This document shows, piece after piece, positions 1-8,395 of a DNA stretch of 25,098 bases. The notes under the pieces are model-generated. The model saw only the letters and a program-made list of their open reading frames with translations, made no database searches and was not told the origin of the DNA. The first letter of the stretch is position 1. The number at the start of each line of letters is the position of its first letter. Location of the stretch: IMG/VR virus record IMGVR_UViG_3300025570_001526, positions 1 through 25,098 of that record. The stretch is one strand, 5' to 3'. Made by a program: the position numbers and the translations under genes. This DNA comes from a virus.

Positions 1-1203
1 AATATGCGCAATCATACGTTGCCATATGGTTTATTACCAAAGACACTCAGTTTTGCAAAGAATAGTGGATATGGAATTAACCTTTGCTCTACTCTTAAAA
101 ACAAAGAGGTTATAGATAAAGATGACCTTGATAAATTTGCAAATTCTCAAGAGCTAAGAGCTGGAGGAAAAAAAATTGAGCTTCGTGATTATCAGTATGA
201 CGCATTTATTCATGGAATTACTGAGGGCAGATCATTAATTGTTTCACCAACTGGTTCTGGTAAGAGTTTAATAATTTACATGTATATCAAATGGTATATA
301 GAAAATCATGATGATAATGTTTTAATCATTGTTCCAACTACTTCATTGGTTGAACAAATGAGTAAAGACTTTGCCGATTATAGTTCACACGATGATTCGT
401 TTGATGCTGATCTTGAAATACATAAAATATATTCCGGCAAAGAAAAAGAAAACTTTGATGCTCGTGTTATTATTTCAACATGGCAAAGCGCTATAAACCT
501 TCGTCCTGAATGGTTCGAACAATATGGAATGATCATTGGAGACGAAGCGCACCTCTTTAAAGCCAAGAGTCTTAATAAGATTATGGGGATGTTAGTTAAT
601 GCGCCTTATAGAATTGGTACTACTGGAACTCTTGATGGAAGTCTTTGTAATGAATTGGTTTTAATTGGAAACTTTGGTCCAACGTTTAACGTAATTTCAA
701 CTAAGAAATTAATTGATTCAAAGACACTTGCTGATCTTGAGATTAAATGTATTGTATGCAACCATGATGATGCTCTAAAGAAAGCAGTTGTTAAAATGGA
801 TTATCAAAGTGAAATTGCAACAATTGTTGAACACCCAAACCGAAATAAATTTATATCAAAGTTAGCGCTTGATCAAAATGGTAATACACTTGTTCTTTTT
901 AATCTCGTTAAGAAACATGGTAAACCTTTGTTTAAAATGATTCAAGACAGCGCAGATGATAAAGATAATATCTTTTATGTTAGTGGAGAAGTAAAAGCGG
1001 ATGACAGAGAAAACATTCGAAGTATTGTTGATACTAATCCCTTAACAACTACAATGAAATTTGGTTTAAAAAAGATCACTGTCGGGCAAAACGTAAAAGT
1101 TCCATTAACAGATGGATCTGAAAAATTAGCGTGTGAAATAACAATTGATGATGATATATTAGAAAATTGGGTAATGACTCGATGGCGTGAAGCGGGAATA
1201 TAA
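1..1203 (+). CDS. uvsW: UvsW-like DNA/RNA helicase, N-terminal fragment (5' partial, split gene)
   Basis: Superfamily 2 helicase of the T4 UvsW type, which unwinds recombination intermediates and R-loops and helps switch replication from origin- to recombination-dependent mode. Counting from the Met at position 4, Walker A SPTGSGKS is at residues 81-88, the DEAH box at 180-183 and GTTGT near 208. The frame is open to the first base, and the first visible residues match the region of T4 UvsW after its small N-terminal domain, so this Met is probably internal and the true start lies upstream. UvsW similarity ends near residue 345 (SIVDTNP). The frame then reads about 54 residues of unrelated sequence, including ENWVMTRWREAGI, before a stop at 1201. 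The missing helicase motifs V and VI are encoded from 1353 in another frame. Identity is firm; how the two halves are expressed is unknown. Confidence 0.9.
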   Translation, partial: NMRNHTLPYGLLPKTLSFAKNSGYGINLCSTLKNKEVIDKDDLDKFANSQELRAGGKKIELRDYQYDAFIHGITEGRSLIVSPTGSGKSLIIYMYIKWYIENHDDNVLIIVPTTSLVEQMSKDFADYSSHDDSFDADLEIHKIYSGKEKENFDARVIISTWQSAINLRPEWFEQYGMIIGDEAHLFKAKSLNKIMGMLVNAPYRIGTTGTLDGSLCNELVLIGNFGPTFNVISTKKLIDSKTLADLEIKCIVCNHDDALKKAVVKMDYQSEIATIVEHPNRNKFISKLALDQNGNTLVLFNLVKKHGKPLFKMIQDSADDKDNIFYVSGEVKADDRENIRSIVDTNPLTTTMKFGLKKITVGQNVKVPLTDGSEKLACEITIDDDILENWVMTRWREAGI

Positions 1204-1360
1204 AAGTAAAAAGACTTGGATGTTCTGGTGTACCTGGGAGGGTTATAATAAGAAGGACATAGATTTTAATAATGAAGGAATGGATGATTTAGATAAGATA
1301 AGTTATTCAGAATATAGAAAAAGATTAATATTAAAAAAAGAAAACAATTTATATGAAACC
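1041..1360 (+). other. Insertion of about 320 nt interrupting uvsW
   Basis: Conserved UvsW sequence leaves frame 1 at about 1040 and resumes in frame 3 at about 1360. Aligning the proline codons on either side (ccc at 1039, cca at 1359) gives 320 extra nucleotides, which is not a multiple of 3, so this cannot be an intact intein. The insert looks protein-coding: frame 1 gives about 50 residues from an ATG at 1054 to the stop at 1201, and frame 2 continues with KSKKTWMFWCTWEGYNKKDI up to a stop near 1361. The two pieces read like one small unknown protein broken by a frameshift near the A-rich run at 1202-1212. I found no convincing group I intron core or matching internal guide sequence. The exact ends are uncertain by a few bases. 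Confidence 0.7.
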
Positions 1361-1688
1361 AGATAAAATAACAAGCACAAGCGGAGCAATTATTGTGGCA
1401 AGTACTGGTGTGTTTTCAACAGGAATTAATATTAAGAACTTACATAATATTATATTCGCTAGTCCAACAAAATCTCAAATTAAAGTTCTTCAAAGTATTG
1501 GTCGTGGATTGAGAAAATCAGATGATGGAAGAAAAACTATTGTATTTGATATTTCTGATAACCTTAGTTGGCGTAAAAAGAAAAACTATACGTTTAAACA
1601 TGCTCAGGAAAGAATCCGTATATATAATAAAGAGGGATTCAAATACAAGATCTTCGAAATACCATTAAGTTTAGATGAAATACAATAA
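1353..1688 (+). CDS. uvsW: UvsW-like helicase, C-terminal fragment
   Basis: Continues the RecA-like second helicase domain. Motif V (ASTGVFSTGINIKNLHNIIF) and motif VI (LQSIGRGLRKSD) are present, both needed for ATP-coupled unwinding. The start is uncertain. The frame is open only from 1335, and the ATG at 1353 is the only nearby candidate; no good Shine-Dalgarno precedes it. If translated independently, the 111-residue piece could associate with the N-terminal fragment, as split helicases and nucleases sometimes do. If the insertion is removed from the RNA instead, the ATG is not used. It overlaps the next gene by 14 nt. Family identity is clear; whether it is a separate polypeptide or the remnant of a disrupted gene is open. 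Confidence 0.8.
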   Translation: MKPDKITSTSGAIIVASTGVFSTGINIKNLHNIIFASPTKSQIKVLQSIGRGLRKSDDGRKTIVFDISDNLSWRKKKNYTFKHAQERIRIYNKEGFKYKIFEIPLSLDEIQ

Positions 1689-2061
1689 CGACATATCAAA
1701 CAAACTTGATGTTAGAATCTTTACTACTATTTCTGGAAGAGTCTTAATTGGAGAACTTATTAATGTATCGGATATTGGAGTTGAATTAGAAAATGTATTT
1801 TTAATGGACCCTTCTAATCCCGAAGGGATGGTTCCCATACATCAAGATTCAATAATGAATACATCAATAATAACTTTATATGATAAGATTATTGAAACTG
1901 AAACACCAGTTAATAGTGAATCAACTTTAAGTAATTACATTCAACATTGTTTAGGTAATACTTTAATGGATATTGAATCTAACTTTCCAAAAAAAATCAA
2001 TAAAAAAAATAAGGATACTAATGATGATACCTTATTTAATTGGAGGAATAGGTTTAATTGA
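1675..2061 (+). CDS. Small protein with Sm/LSm-like N-terminal half
   Basis: A 128-residue protein of unknown function. Residues 10-65 have the feel of an Sm/Hfq fold: VRIFTTISGRVLIGELINVS followed by a variable region and then a strand ending in SIITLYDKI. In Sm proteins this pattern (a strand with a Gly after a basic or polar pair, then a closing hydrophobic strand) builds the five-stranded barrel. The C-terminal half is polar and lysine/asparagine rich (KKINKKNKDTNDD) and probably flexible. The start codon lies within the end of the uvsW C-fragment, suggesting translational coupling, and no separate ribosome site is visible. An RNA-binding role would follow only if the fold is confirmed; the resemblance is by eye. 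Confidence 0.6.
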   Translation: MKYNNDISNKLDVRIFTTISGRVLIGELINVSDIGVELENVFLMDPSNPEGMVPIHQDSIMNTSIITLYDKIIETETPVNSESTLSNYIQHCLGNTLMDIESNFPKKINKKNKDTNDDTLFNWRNRFN

Positions 2062-2160
2062 TTATTGTTTTTGTTATTCTATAGAATATTATACTATAAG
2101 ATCAATAGTATGTAAATAATAAAATTCATAATAATAAAAAAGATTGATAGCATTTTGTTA

Positions 2161-2189
2161 TATACATTAGACTAAATCTATGGTATAAT
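2161..2189 (+). promoter_or_regulatory. Sigma70-type promoter of the late sigma factor gene
   Basis: TATACA at 2161-2166, a 17-nt spacer and TATAAT at 2184-2189. Only 8 nt separate the -10 box from the ATG at 2198, so transcription should begin at or within two bases of the start codon. The -35 box is the only one of the eight in the window that is not TTTACA. Confidence 0.7.
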
Positions 2190-2197
2190 ATATACAT

Positions 2198-2884
2198 ATG
2201 AAGGATAAAGATAAACCTACATCAGATGAAGTAGTCAATAAGAAAGCCGTTAAGAAGAAGACGGCAAAAAAGAAAACTGCTAAGAAGAAGACTGCGAAGA
2301 AACGTGGCCCACATTATATTGATAACGCTTTATTCGGGCAAGCCGTATCTGAACATGTTAAAGGTGTTAAAGAAGATATTGAAAATGGTATAGATCCAAG
2401 AGGTATTACTGATTATGTTGGTAAATGTTTTTTGAATATTGCAGAAGGTCTTTCTCATAGTGGTAATTTTATTAACTATACATATCGAGAGGATATGGTT
2501 ATGGATGCAGTTGAGAATTGTATTAAGTATGTTAATAATTATGATATTGATAAACCTACGCGAACAGGAAAGCCAAACGCGTTTAGTTACTTTACACAAA
2601 TTAGTTGGTTTGCTTTTCTAAGAAGGATTGCTAAAGAAAAGAAACAAACTGAGATCAAACAAAAAATAATCAGTACATCTGCTGTTGATGTATTTGCTGA
2701 CTTTAGTGGAGACTCTGCTCAAATTGGTGAAGGAGTAATTAACAGGATGAGAAATACAAACCCATTCTTTAAAGAAGAAAAGGGCCCAACTCCTGAAGAA
2801 GTTGAGTTACCTCCAAAGCGTAGAGGAAGACGTCCTGCTAAGAAAGCTAAGAACGGTCCTTTAACTGATTTTTTCGATAAGTAA
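2198..2884 (+). CDS. 55: Late-transcription sigma factor gp55
   Basis: T4 gp55-type sigma factor, which redirects host RNA polymerase to TATAAATA late promoters. The core HNFINYTYR-like stretch (NFINYTYREDMVMDAVENC), the YFTQISWFAFLRRIAKEKKQ block and the overall order match T4 gp55. The C-terminus ends in PLTDFFDK, the short hydrophobic-acidic peptide through which gp55 binds the sliding clamp. Unlike T4 gp55, residues 15-36 are a lysine-rich tail built from repeats of KKKTA, and the segment before the C-terminus contains RRGRRPAKKAK, close to an AT-hook. At 228 residues it is longer than T4 gp55 (about 185), explained by these tails. A sigma70 promoter lies directly before the ATG. gp47 follows after 1 nt. 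Confidence 0.93.
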   Translation: MKDKDKPTSDEVVNKKAVKKKTAKKKTAKKKTAKKRGPHYIDNALFGQAVSEHVKGVKEDIENGIDPRGITDYVGKCFLNIAEGLSHSGNFINYTYREDMVMDAVENCIKYVNNYDIDKPTRTGKPNAFSYFTQISWFAFLRRIAKEKKQTEIKQKIISTSAVDVFADFSGDSAQIGEGVINRMRNTNPFFKEEKGPTPEEVELPPKRRGRRPAKKAKNGPLTDFFDK

Positions 2885-2885
2885 T

Positions 2886-3968
2886 ATGAAGTTAGTTGTA
2901 ATAACAGACACTCATGCGGGTGTTAAAAATGGTAGTGATATCTTCTTAGATTATTCTGAAAGATTTTATGATAAGGTTTTCTTTCCTTATTGTTTAGAAA
3001 ATGGTATAACTAAGATACTTCATCTTGGTGATTATTTTGATCATCGAAGAGTGGTAAATTTTAAAGTTCTTAGTAGGAATAAGAAAATGTTTCTTGATAA
3101 GTTAAGAGAACATGGAATGACCATGGATCTTATTCCAGGAAACCACGACGTATTTTATAAAAATACAAATTCATTATCAAGTTGCGAAGAGATTCTTCAA
3201 CATTATAAAGATGTTGTAAATCTACACATGGAACCAACCGTCGTGAGTTATGGTAGTTTGGATATTGCATTAATCCCTTGGATAAATTCTGAGAATTACG
3301 ATGAAGTAACTGACTTTGTTAAAAATGTAAAAGCTCCATTCTTAGGTGGGCATTTAGAACTTCAAGGATTTGATATGATGAAAGGAGTTCAAGCTAGTTC
3401 TGGAGCTATGAAGTCTGATATCTTTTCTCGATTTGAAATTGTAATGAGCGGCCACTTTCATACAAAAAGCAATAAAGGAAATATTCATTATCTTGGAACT
3501 CCCTTTGAATTAACCTGGGCAGATTGTAATGATCCAAAGTTTTTCCATGTTATTGATACAGAGACACGTGAGCTAATGCCAATTCGTAACCCGCTTACAA
3601 TTTATAATAAACTAGTATATGATGATAGTAAAGCGTCTGATGATATTATCACAGAGATTAAGTCGTGTAATTTTAGTTGTGTACCAGATTCATATGTAAA
3701 AGTAATTGTTATTAATAAGAAGAACCCGTTTCTTTTTGACAAATATATTGATGAGATAATTAATAAAGAGCCCTTTGATTTAAAGATTGTAGAAAACTTT
3801 GATGAATATCTTTCAGAAAATGTTGAAGATGAAAAGATTGAAATAACTGATACTGTCAGCTTATTGAATACATATGTTGATTCTGTTGAAACTGAATTAG
3901 ACTCTGACCGAATAAAATTAAAACTGCAAGAACTTTTTGTTGAAGCTCAATCTTCAGACGCACTATAA
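2886..3968 (+). CDS. 47: Recombination endonuclease subunit gp47 (Mre11-like)
   Basis: Mn-dependent phosphodiesterase subunit of the gp46/gp47 complex, the phage counterpart of SbcCD and Mre11-Rad50. It resects DNA ends for recombination-dependent replication and degrades host DNA. The calcineurin-like phosphoesterase motifs are all present: DTH at 8-10, GDYFDHR at 48-54, GNHD at 85-88, GGH at 154-156 and GHFH at 189-192. At 360 residues it is near the T4 length (339). The start is 1 nt after the gp55 stop with no Shine-Dalgarno, so translation is probably coupled. The C-terminal 90 residues are less conserved and presumably form the gp46-binding and capping region. gp46 follows after 6 nt. 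Confidence 0.95.
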   Translation: MKLVVITDTHAGVKNGSDIFLDYSERFYDKVFFPYCLENGITKILHLGDYFDHRRVVNFKVLSRNKKMFLDKLREHGMTMDLIPGNHDVFYKNTNSLSSCEEILQHYKDVVNLHMEPTVVSYGSLDIALIPWINSENYDEVTDFVKNVKAPFLGGHLELQGFDMMKGVQASSGAMKSDIFSRFEIVMSGHFHTKSNKGNIHYLGTPFELTWADCNDPKFFHVIDTETRELMPIRNPLTIYNKLVYDDSKASDDIITEIKSCNFSCVPDSYVKVIVINKKNPFLFDKYIDEIINKEPFDLKIVENFDEYLSENVEDEKIEITDTVSLLNTYVDSVETELDSDRIKLKLQELFVEAQSSDAL

Positions 3969-3974
3969 AATATT

Positions 3975-5696
3975 ATGATAGAATTCCATACCTTAACATA
4001 TTCAAATTTTCTCTCAGTTGGAGATACACCAATCACTATTGATTTTGAAGCAACTAAATCAACATTAATTGTTGGCCATAATGGATCTGGTAAGAGTTTA
4101 ATGCTAGATGCTCTTAGCTTTGCTTTGTTTGGTAAACCACACCGAGCTATTAATAAGCCTCAATTAATTAATAGTATCAATGGTAAAAAGTGTTTAGTAG
4201 AAATAACCTTTTCGGTTGGTAATAAGAATTACAAAATCGTCCGAGGACTTAAACCAAACATTTTTGAGATATGGGTTAATGGTGAAATGATTAACCAAGA
4301 ATCTCATTCCCGCGATTTTCAAAAGTTACTTGAGACAAACATTCTTAAATTAAACCATAAGAGTTTTCACCAAGTTGTTGTATTAGGTAATGGCAATTTT
4401 GTTCCATTCATGCAGATGCGCCAATATGAAAGGCGCAATGTTATTGAAGATCTTTTGGATATTAGTATATTTTCTAAGATGAATACTATTCTTAAAGATA
4501 ATAATGCTAAGCTGAAAGATCAAATTAAAGATAATGAATATCAGTGGAAGTTGATTAAAGAAAAGATTATTTTACAGCGTAAGCATATTGATAAGTTATC
4601 AGATATCAGTGAATCTAATCGAGTTAAATATGAATCAGAGATTGCAGATATTCAATCAGAACAAAACGTTTTAATTGAAAGTAACGAAAAAATCTTGGTT
4701 CGTTACAAAGCAGAGCATAGTGATACTGAAAAGAAGCTTAATACTTTAAATCGCAGTTTGAATAAAATGAAATCATTTGAATCTCAGATTAAAAGTAAAA
4801 TGAATGCTATTGAAAAGGAAGCCGATTTTTACAAGTCTAACTCAGCTTGCCCAACATGTTCTCAAGCTATTGATATTGTTATACGTGATGAGAAACTCGA
4901 ATCCTGTGGGTGTAAACAAGACGAATTGACTGAAGGTTTCGAAAAATTACAGAATAACATTAAATCTACCGGCGAACAACTACAAACCACTAATCAGGAA
5001 ATGCAAGAGTTGTTTAAACTTAATAATGAAATGACTAGTAATAATGTTTTGATTAAAAACTTTTCAAAGCGGATATCTGAATTAAGTACTCAAAAGAATG
5101 AAATCGCAGATGATAATGATTTAAAGAAATCGCAGAATGAATTACTTGATATGCAAACTACTAGGGATAACCTTAGCGATTTAAAATCAAATCAAATTGA
5201 AGAAAAACATTATAATGATGTTATCGGCGAACTGCTAAAGGATACTGGTATTAAAACGAAGATCATTCGTCAATACCTTCCCCCGATGAATAAGTTAATT
5301 AATAACTATCTGCAGTTGCTTGACTTCTTTGTTAGTTTTGAATTGGATGAAAACTTCAATGAAACTATTCGAAGTCGCCATCGTGATGACTTTAGTTATG
5401 CATCATTCAGTGAAGGAGAGAAACAACGAATTGACTTAAGTCTTTTATTTGCATGGCGACAAATTGCCAAAATGAAAAACTCAGCAAATACAAACCTTCT
5501 TATATTGGACGAAGTGTTTGATGCCAGTCTTGATTTTGACGGCATTGATAATTTGTTAAAGATAATGCATTCGCTTGATGATGAAACTCGTGTTTTCGTT
5601 ATTAGCCATAAGCAAGACCTCCTTGAAGGAAAATTTGATCGTAAGATTGAGTTTCAAAGACGCCAAAACTTTACAAGCATAAAATCTATCACGTAA
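3975..5696 (+). CDS. 46: Recombination endonuclease subunit gp46 (Rad50-like ATPase)
   Basis: SMC/Rad50-type ATPase partner of gp47. Walker A GHNGSGKS is at residues 34-41. A long coiled coil (about 170-420) is interrupted by a zinc hook CPTC at 292-295. The ABC signature SFSEGEKQ is at 477-484 and Walker B LLILDE at 508-513. A histidine switch (VISHK) follows. The length of 573 residues compares with 560 in T4. The start ATG at 3975 is preceded by TATAAAATATT, loosely like a late promoter, but the simplest reading is read-through from gp47. The last dozen residues (RRQNFTSIKSIT) are unremarkable. All catalytic elements are intact. Confidence 0.95.
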   Translation: MIEFHTLTYSNFLSVGDTPITIDFEATKSTLIVGHNGSGKSLMLDALSFALFGKPHRAINKPQLINSINGKKCLVEITFSVGNKNYKIVRGLKPNIFEIWVNGEMINQESHSRDFQKLLETNILKLNHKSFHQVVVLGNGNFVPFMQMRQYERRNVIEDLLDISIFSKMNTILKDNNAKLKDQIKDNEYQWKLIKEKIILQRKHIDKLSDISESNRVKYESEIADIQSEQNVLIESNEKILVRYKAEHSDTEKKLNTLNRSLNKMKSFESQIKSKMNAIEKEADFYKSNSACPTCSQAIDIVIRDEKLESCGCKQDELTEGFEKLQNNIKSTGEQLQTTNQEMQELFKLNNEMTSNNVLIKNFSKRISELSTQKNEIADDNDLKKSQNELLDMQTTRDNLSDLKSNQIEEKHYNDVIGELLKDTGIKTKIIRQYLPPMNKLINNYLQLLDFFVSFELDENFNETIRSRHRDDFSYASFSEGEKQRIDLSLLFAWRQIAKMKNSANTNLLILDEVFDASLDFDGIDNLLKIMHSLDDETRVFVISHKQDLLEGKFDRKIEFQRRQNFTSIKSIT

Positions 5697-5964
5697 CTCG
5701 TTAATGGTTAATAGGTTGAAATGCATAAAACGTGATAATAACGTAAAAAGGGCATTAGAGAGCAATTCTTCTTATTTCCTATAATATATACGTCAAACTG
5801 TTTTAAAATTGCTCTTTAAACGGTCTTTTCTACGACAAACCCTTATTTTACGGGGGTTGTAGAGAAAAATGCATATTTGTGAAATATATTATTTACATTC
5901 TATGCTTTTTAGAGTATAATATATCTACAAGGACGGCACGAGAATAGCCAACCACCACTATATC
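5697..5964 (+). other. Intergenic region with stem-loops and a promoter
   Basis: 268 nt without a convincing gene. It holds an inverted repeat, AGAGCAATT (5759-5767) with AATTGCTCT (5807-5815), that encloses a TATAAT at 5780-5785. Next is a stem-loop with TCTAC/GTAGA outside (5829-5833, 5859-5863) and AACCC/GGGTT inside (5838-5842, 5854-5858), with a GACA bulge. The promoter at 5892-5920 and a 44-nt leader follow. The stem-loop has no T tract on either strand, so it is not a classic terminator. A small RNA is possible but not shown. Confidence 0.5.
5892..5920 (+). promoter_or_regulatory. Sigma70-type promoter of the CobT-like gene
   Basis: TTTACA at 5892-5897, a 17-nt spacer and TATAAT at 5915-5920. 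Unlike most promoters here it leaves a leader of roughly 38 nt. The 19 nt from the -10 box onward (5915-5933, ending CTACAAGGA) are identical to those at the cobS promoter (8390-8408). Confidence 0.85.
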
Positions 5965-8322
5965 ATGATTAAAGAACCACAAGTTATTAAACCAAAGCCT
6001 GACCGCACTATTATTAATATAGACGCTCAGAAACAGCTTGCCAAATTATTAGCCACTGAAGATATTCAAGTGACTGTCGGTAATTTTAAGACAGCCTATT
6101 TTGATGTTAAAAATCGAGTTCTTGGATTGCCTGCGTGGAATACCGATACTAAAGAAGTTTCCGACCTGCTTGTTGGCCATGAAGTTGGTCATGCTCTATT
6201 TACTCCTGAGGATGGAATTACTAAATTTAAAGAGCGTTATCCAAAACTCCCTTTTGATATTGCCAACATTGTTGAAGATATTAGGATTGAGAAGATGATC
6301 CAATTTAAATATCCTGGCCTTATTAAATCCTTTAATGATGGCTATTCTTATTTTAAAGAAAACGACCTTTTTGAAATTAAAGATAAGGATGTGAATGCTT
6401 TAGGATTCATTGATCGTATTAACCTTAAAGGTAAATTAAGAGATCTTATTGATGTCCAATTCTCAGATGAGGAAACCGTATTATTTGATAAGGTTAACCG
6501 TTGTAAAACCTATGATGATGTATTGGACGTTATTCAAGAGCTTGCTGATTTTATTGAGAAAGAGGAAGAGAAAAACCCCAAAGAAAAGGCAAAACAGCCT
6601 TCTGATGACGGCGAGGATAACCAAATGTCTAACGATTCAGAATCAGGTGACGATGATTTAGAATCAGAAGATGATGATGGCGATTCCTCTTCAAAATCCT
6701 CAGAAGATAAAAACTCATCTCCAGATACTAATACATCACATGGTGGAAACTCTGGAGGACAGCTTCACAGTAAAGAAGAAGAAACCTCAGAAGCGTTTAA
6801 ATCAGAAACTCAAGATTCATTGGATAAACACCTTGAGGATCTTGGTGAAATGGCATCCAATGAAACTATCCTAAATAAATTTCCTGAAAAAAATGTGGGA
6901 AATTTAGTACACTCCCTCGATGACGTTCGCACGGCGCGTAAAGCATGCATTCATTATGATACTATTATGAATGATCCAATGGTTCACGAAAAGTGGGCCT
7001 TGTTTAAGAATTCTACAAAGAAAAATGTAAATATCCTTTGTAAAGAATTTGAAAGGCGAAAAGCTGCGCATTCATATTCAAGATCTACACAAGCTAGAAC
7101 CGGAGCCATCAATGTAAACAAATTGCATAGTTACCAATATGATGATCAGATTTTTAAATCGGTAACCAACCTTGCTGATTCTAAAAACCACGGAATGAAT
7201 ATTTTTATTGACAACTCAGGAAGCATGGGTAATTGCATCAGCGATGTTATTAAGCAGACTATTCAATTGGTTATGTTTTGTAAGACGGTTGATATTCCGT
7301 TCTCTGTTTATAGTTTCACCAGTAAATCCGGTAGAGCCTTTTTGGAAAATGGTAAGTATATTAGAAAATACGAAAATAAAAACGACTTCTTTAGAAATAA
7401 TTTCCAATACGGAAATAACCTTGATATCTTTACTACCGAGGTTTGTGAGTTAATGAATTCCTCTTTAAAGAAATCTAAATATGAAACTGCTTTAAAAGAA
7501 TTATATATTCAAAGCGGTGCAATATTTTCAGATGGAGATAAATATGATAAGCTATCCATTCAAATAAATCAACCGTATGGCACTAGAACATATCAGACTA
7601 ACCTATATTTGGAACATAACTGTATGAATTCTGAATTAGAAGAGATGGGCGGCACTCCTCTTATTGAAACTTTAATCATGGCTCACGGCCTTATCAAAAA
7701 TTTCAGGAAAACGCATAATGTTGAAAAAATGACAACTGTATTTTTAACAGATGGCGAAGGCCAAACTCCTCACTCTCATTCTACCGAGCCAAAAGTAGAG
7801 GATGAAGAAACTCAAATGTATTCAAATTCTAAAGACCCTTGGGGAAATTACCGATATATTAAAATAGGAAAAGATACTGTTGATATTAGTCGCCAAAACC
7901 CGAATGCATATTCTGACGTTGTAAAAAGTATTAAGAAGGACACCGGCTCTAAGATGATTGGATTCTTCTTAACTTCAAGTCCGGCAAATGGCAGAAATCA
8001 TTCATTCGGCGCATTGGCTCATATTAAAAATCTACGTAAGTGGGAATATATTGACAAGTGTAAAAATGAAGCTAAGAAACTAAAAAGCAACTGTTATGCT
8101 ATTGAAAATGGATATAACTATGATACCTATTTCGTTATTGATAACCTTAAATCCTTAAAAATAAATGATGAAGAAGAATTTCAAGTGCCAGACACCGTTG
8201 ATACTGAAGATCTTAACAAAGCCGCGAATAGAAGTAAATTGGCAACCTCCTTTAAGAAGTTTAATACCACTAAACGACAGAGTCGAATTTTCCTTAATAA
8301 ATTCATTGACACGGTGATTTAA
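5965..8322 (+). CDS. CobT-like VWA protein with N-terminal HEXXH metallopeptidase motif
   Basis: A 785-residue partner for the AAA+ ATPase encoded next. An N-terminal domain carries LLVGHEVGHALF, a zinc-binding HEXXH at 72-76. About 27 residues later comes NIVEDIRIE (101-109), where a glutamate could be the third ligand, as in gluzincins. Residues about 197-285 are a very acidic, Ser/Asp/Glu-rich linker like that of CobT, BchD and ChlD. The C-terminal VWA domain has a complete MIDAS: D416-x-S418-x-S420, T564 and D596. Related proteins in T4-like phages are called CobT or peptidase. In bacteria CobT pairs with CobS and CobN to insert cobalt, but no CobN is present and HEXXH suggests proteolysis or protein remodelling. 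MoxR-type ATPases often act with VWA proteins as chaperones. Domain calls are strong; function is inferred. Confidence 0.85.
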   Translation: MIKEPQVIKPKPDRTIINIDAQKQLAKLLATEDIQVTVGNFKTAYFDVKNRVLGLPAWNTDTKEVSDLLVGHEVGHALFTPEDGITKFKERYPKLPFDIANIVEDIRIEKMIQFKYPGLIKSFNDGYSYFKENDLFEIKDKDVNALGFIDRINLKGKLRDLIDVQFSDEETVLFDKVNRCKTYDDVLDVIQELADFIEKEEEKNPKEKAKQPSDDGEDNQMSNDSESGDDDLESEDDDGDSSSKSSEDKNSSPDTNTSHGGNSGGQLHSKEEETSEAFKSETQDSLDKHLEDLGEMASNETILNKFPEKNVGNLVHSLDDVRTARKACIHYDTIMNDPMVHEKWALFKNSTKKNVNILCKEFERRKAAHSYSRSTQARTGAINVNKLHSYQYDDQIFKSVTNLADSKNHGMNIFIDNSGSMGNCISDVIKQTIQLVMFCKTVDIPFSVYSFTSKSGRAFLENGKYIRKYENKNDFFRNNFQYGNNLDIFTTEVCELMNSSLKKSKYETALKELYIQSGAIFSDGDKYDKLSIQINQPYGTRTYQTNLYLEHNCMNSELEEMGGTPLIETLIMAHGLIKNFRKTHNVEKMTTVFLTDGEGQTPHSHSTEPKVEDEETQMYSNSKDPWGNYRYIKIGKDTVDISRQNPNAYSDVVKSIKKDTGSKMIGFFLTSSPANGRNHSFGALAHIKNLRKWEYIDKCKNEAKKLKSNCYAIENGYNYDTYFVIDNLKSLKINDEEEFQVPDTVDTEDLNKAANRSKLATSFKKFNTTKRQSRIFLNKFIDTVI

Positions 8323-8366
8323 TAGGAAAAAATGTGAAAATAAATGCATTTTCTATCATTATTCTA

Positions 8367-8395
8367 TTTACATTCACTAAGATTTAGTTTATAAT
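8367..8395 (+). promoter_or_regulatory. Sigma70-type promoter of the CobS-like gene
   Basis: TTTACA at 8367-8372, a 17-nt spacer and TATAAT at 8390-8395. The leader is about 55 nt and starts with the same CTACAAGGA as the preceding gene's leader, then becomes A/C-rich (TTACACCATCAAATTAC) before the ATG. Confidence 0.85.

Noticed and set aside
378-566. Open frame on the minus strand within uvsW
   Set aside because: It is antisense to conserved helicase motifs, with no promoter or recognisable protein.
1043-1362. Group I intron in uvsW
   Set aside because: Terminal T and G can be placed correctly and the frame fits, but no conserved P3/P7 core or well-paired guide sequence was found, and the insert reads as protein. 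Kept only as one hypothesis.
3961-3974. TATAAAAT before gp46 as a late promoter
   Set aside because: Two mismatches from TATAAATA and located in a tightly packed gp47-gp46 pair that is normally co-transcribed.
5829-5863. Stem-loop as a terminator for gp46
   Set aside because: No T tract follows on either strand and a 4-nt bulge interrupts the stem.
6101-6874. Several short open frames in frame 2 within the CobT-like gene
   Set aside because: Overlap conserved coding sequence, with unnatural composition (runs of M, K, L, I).
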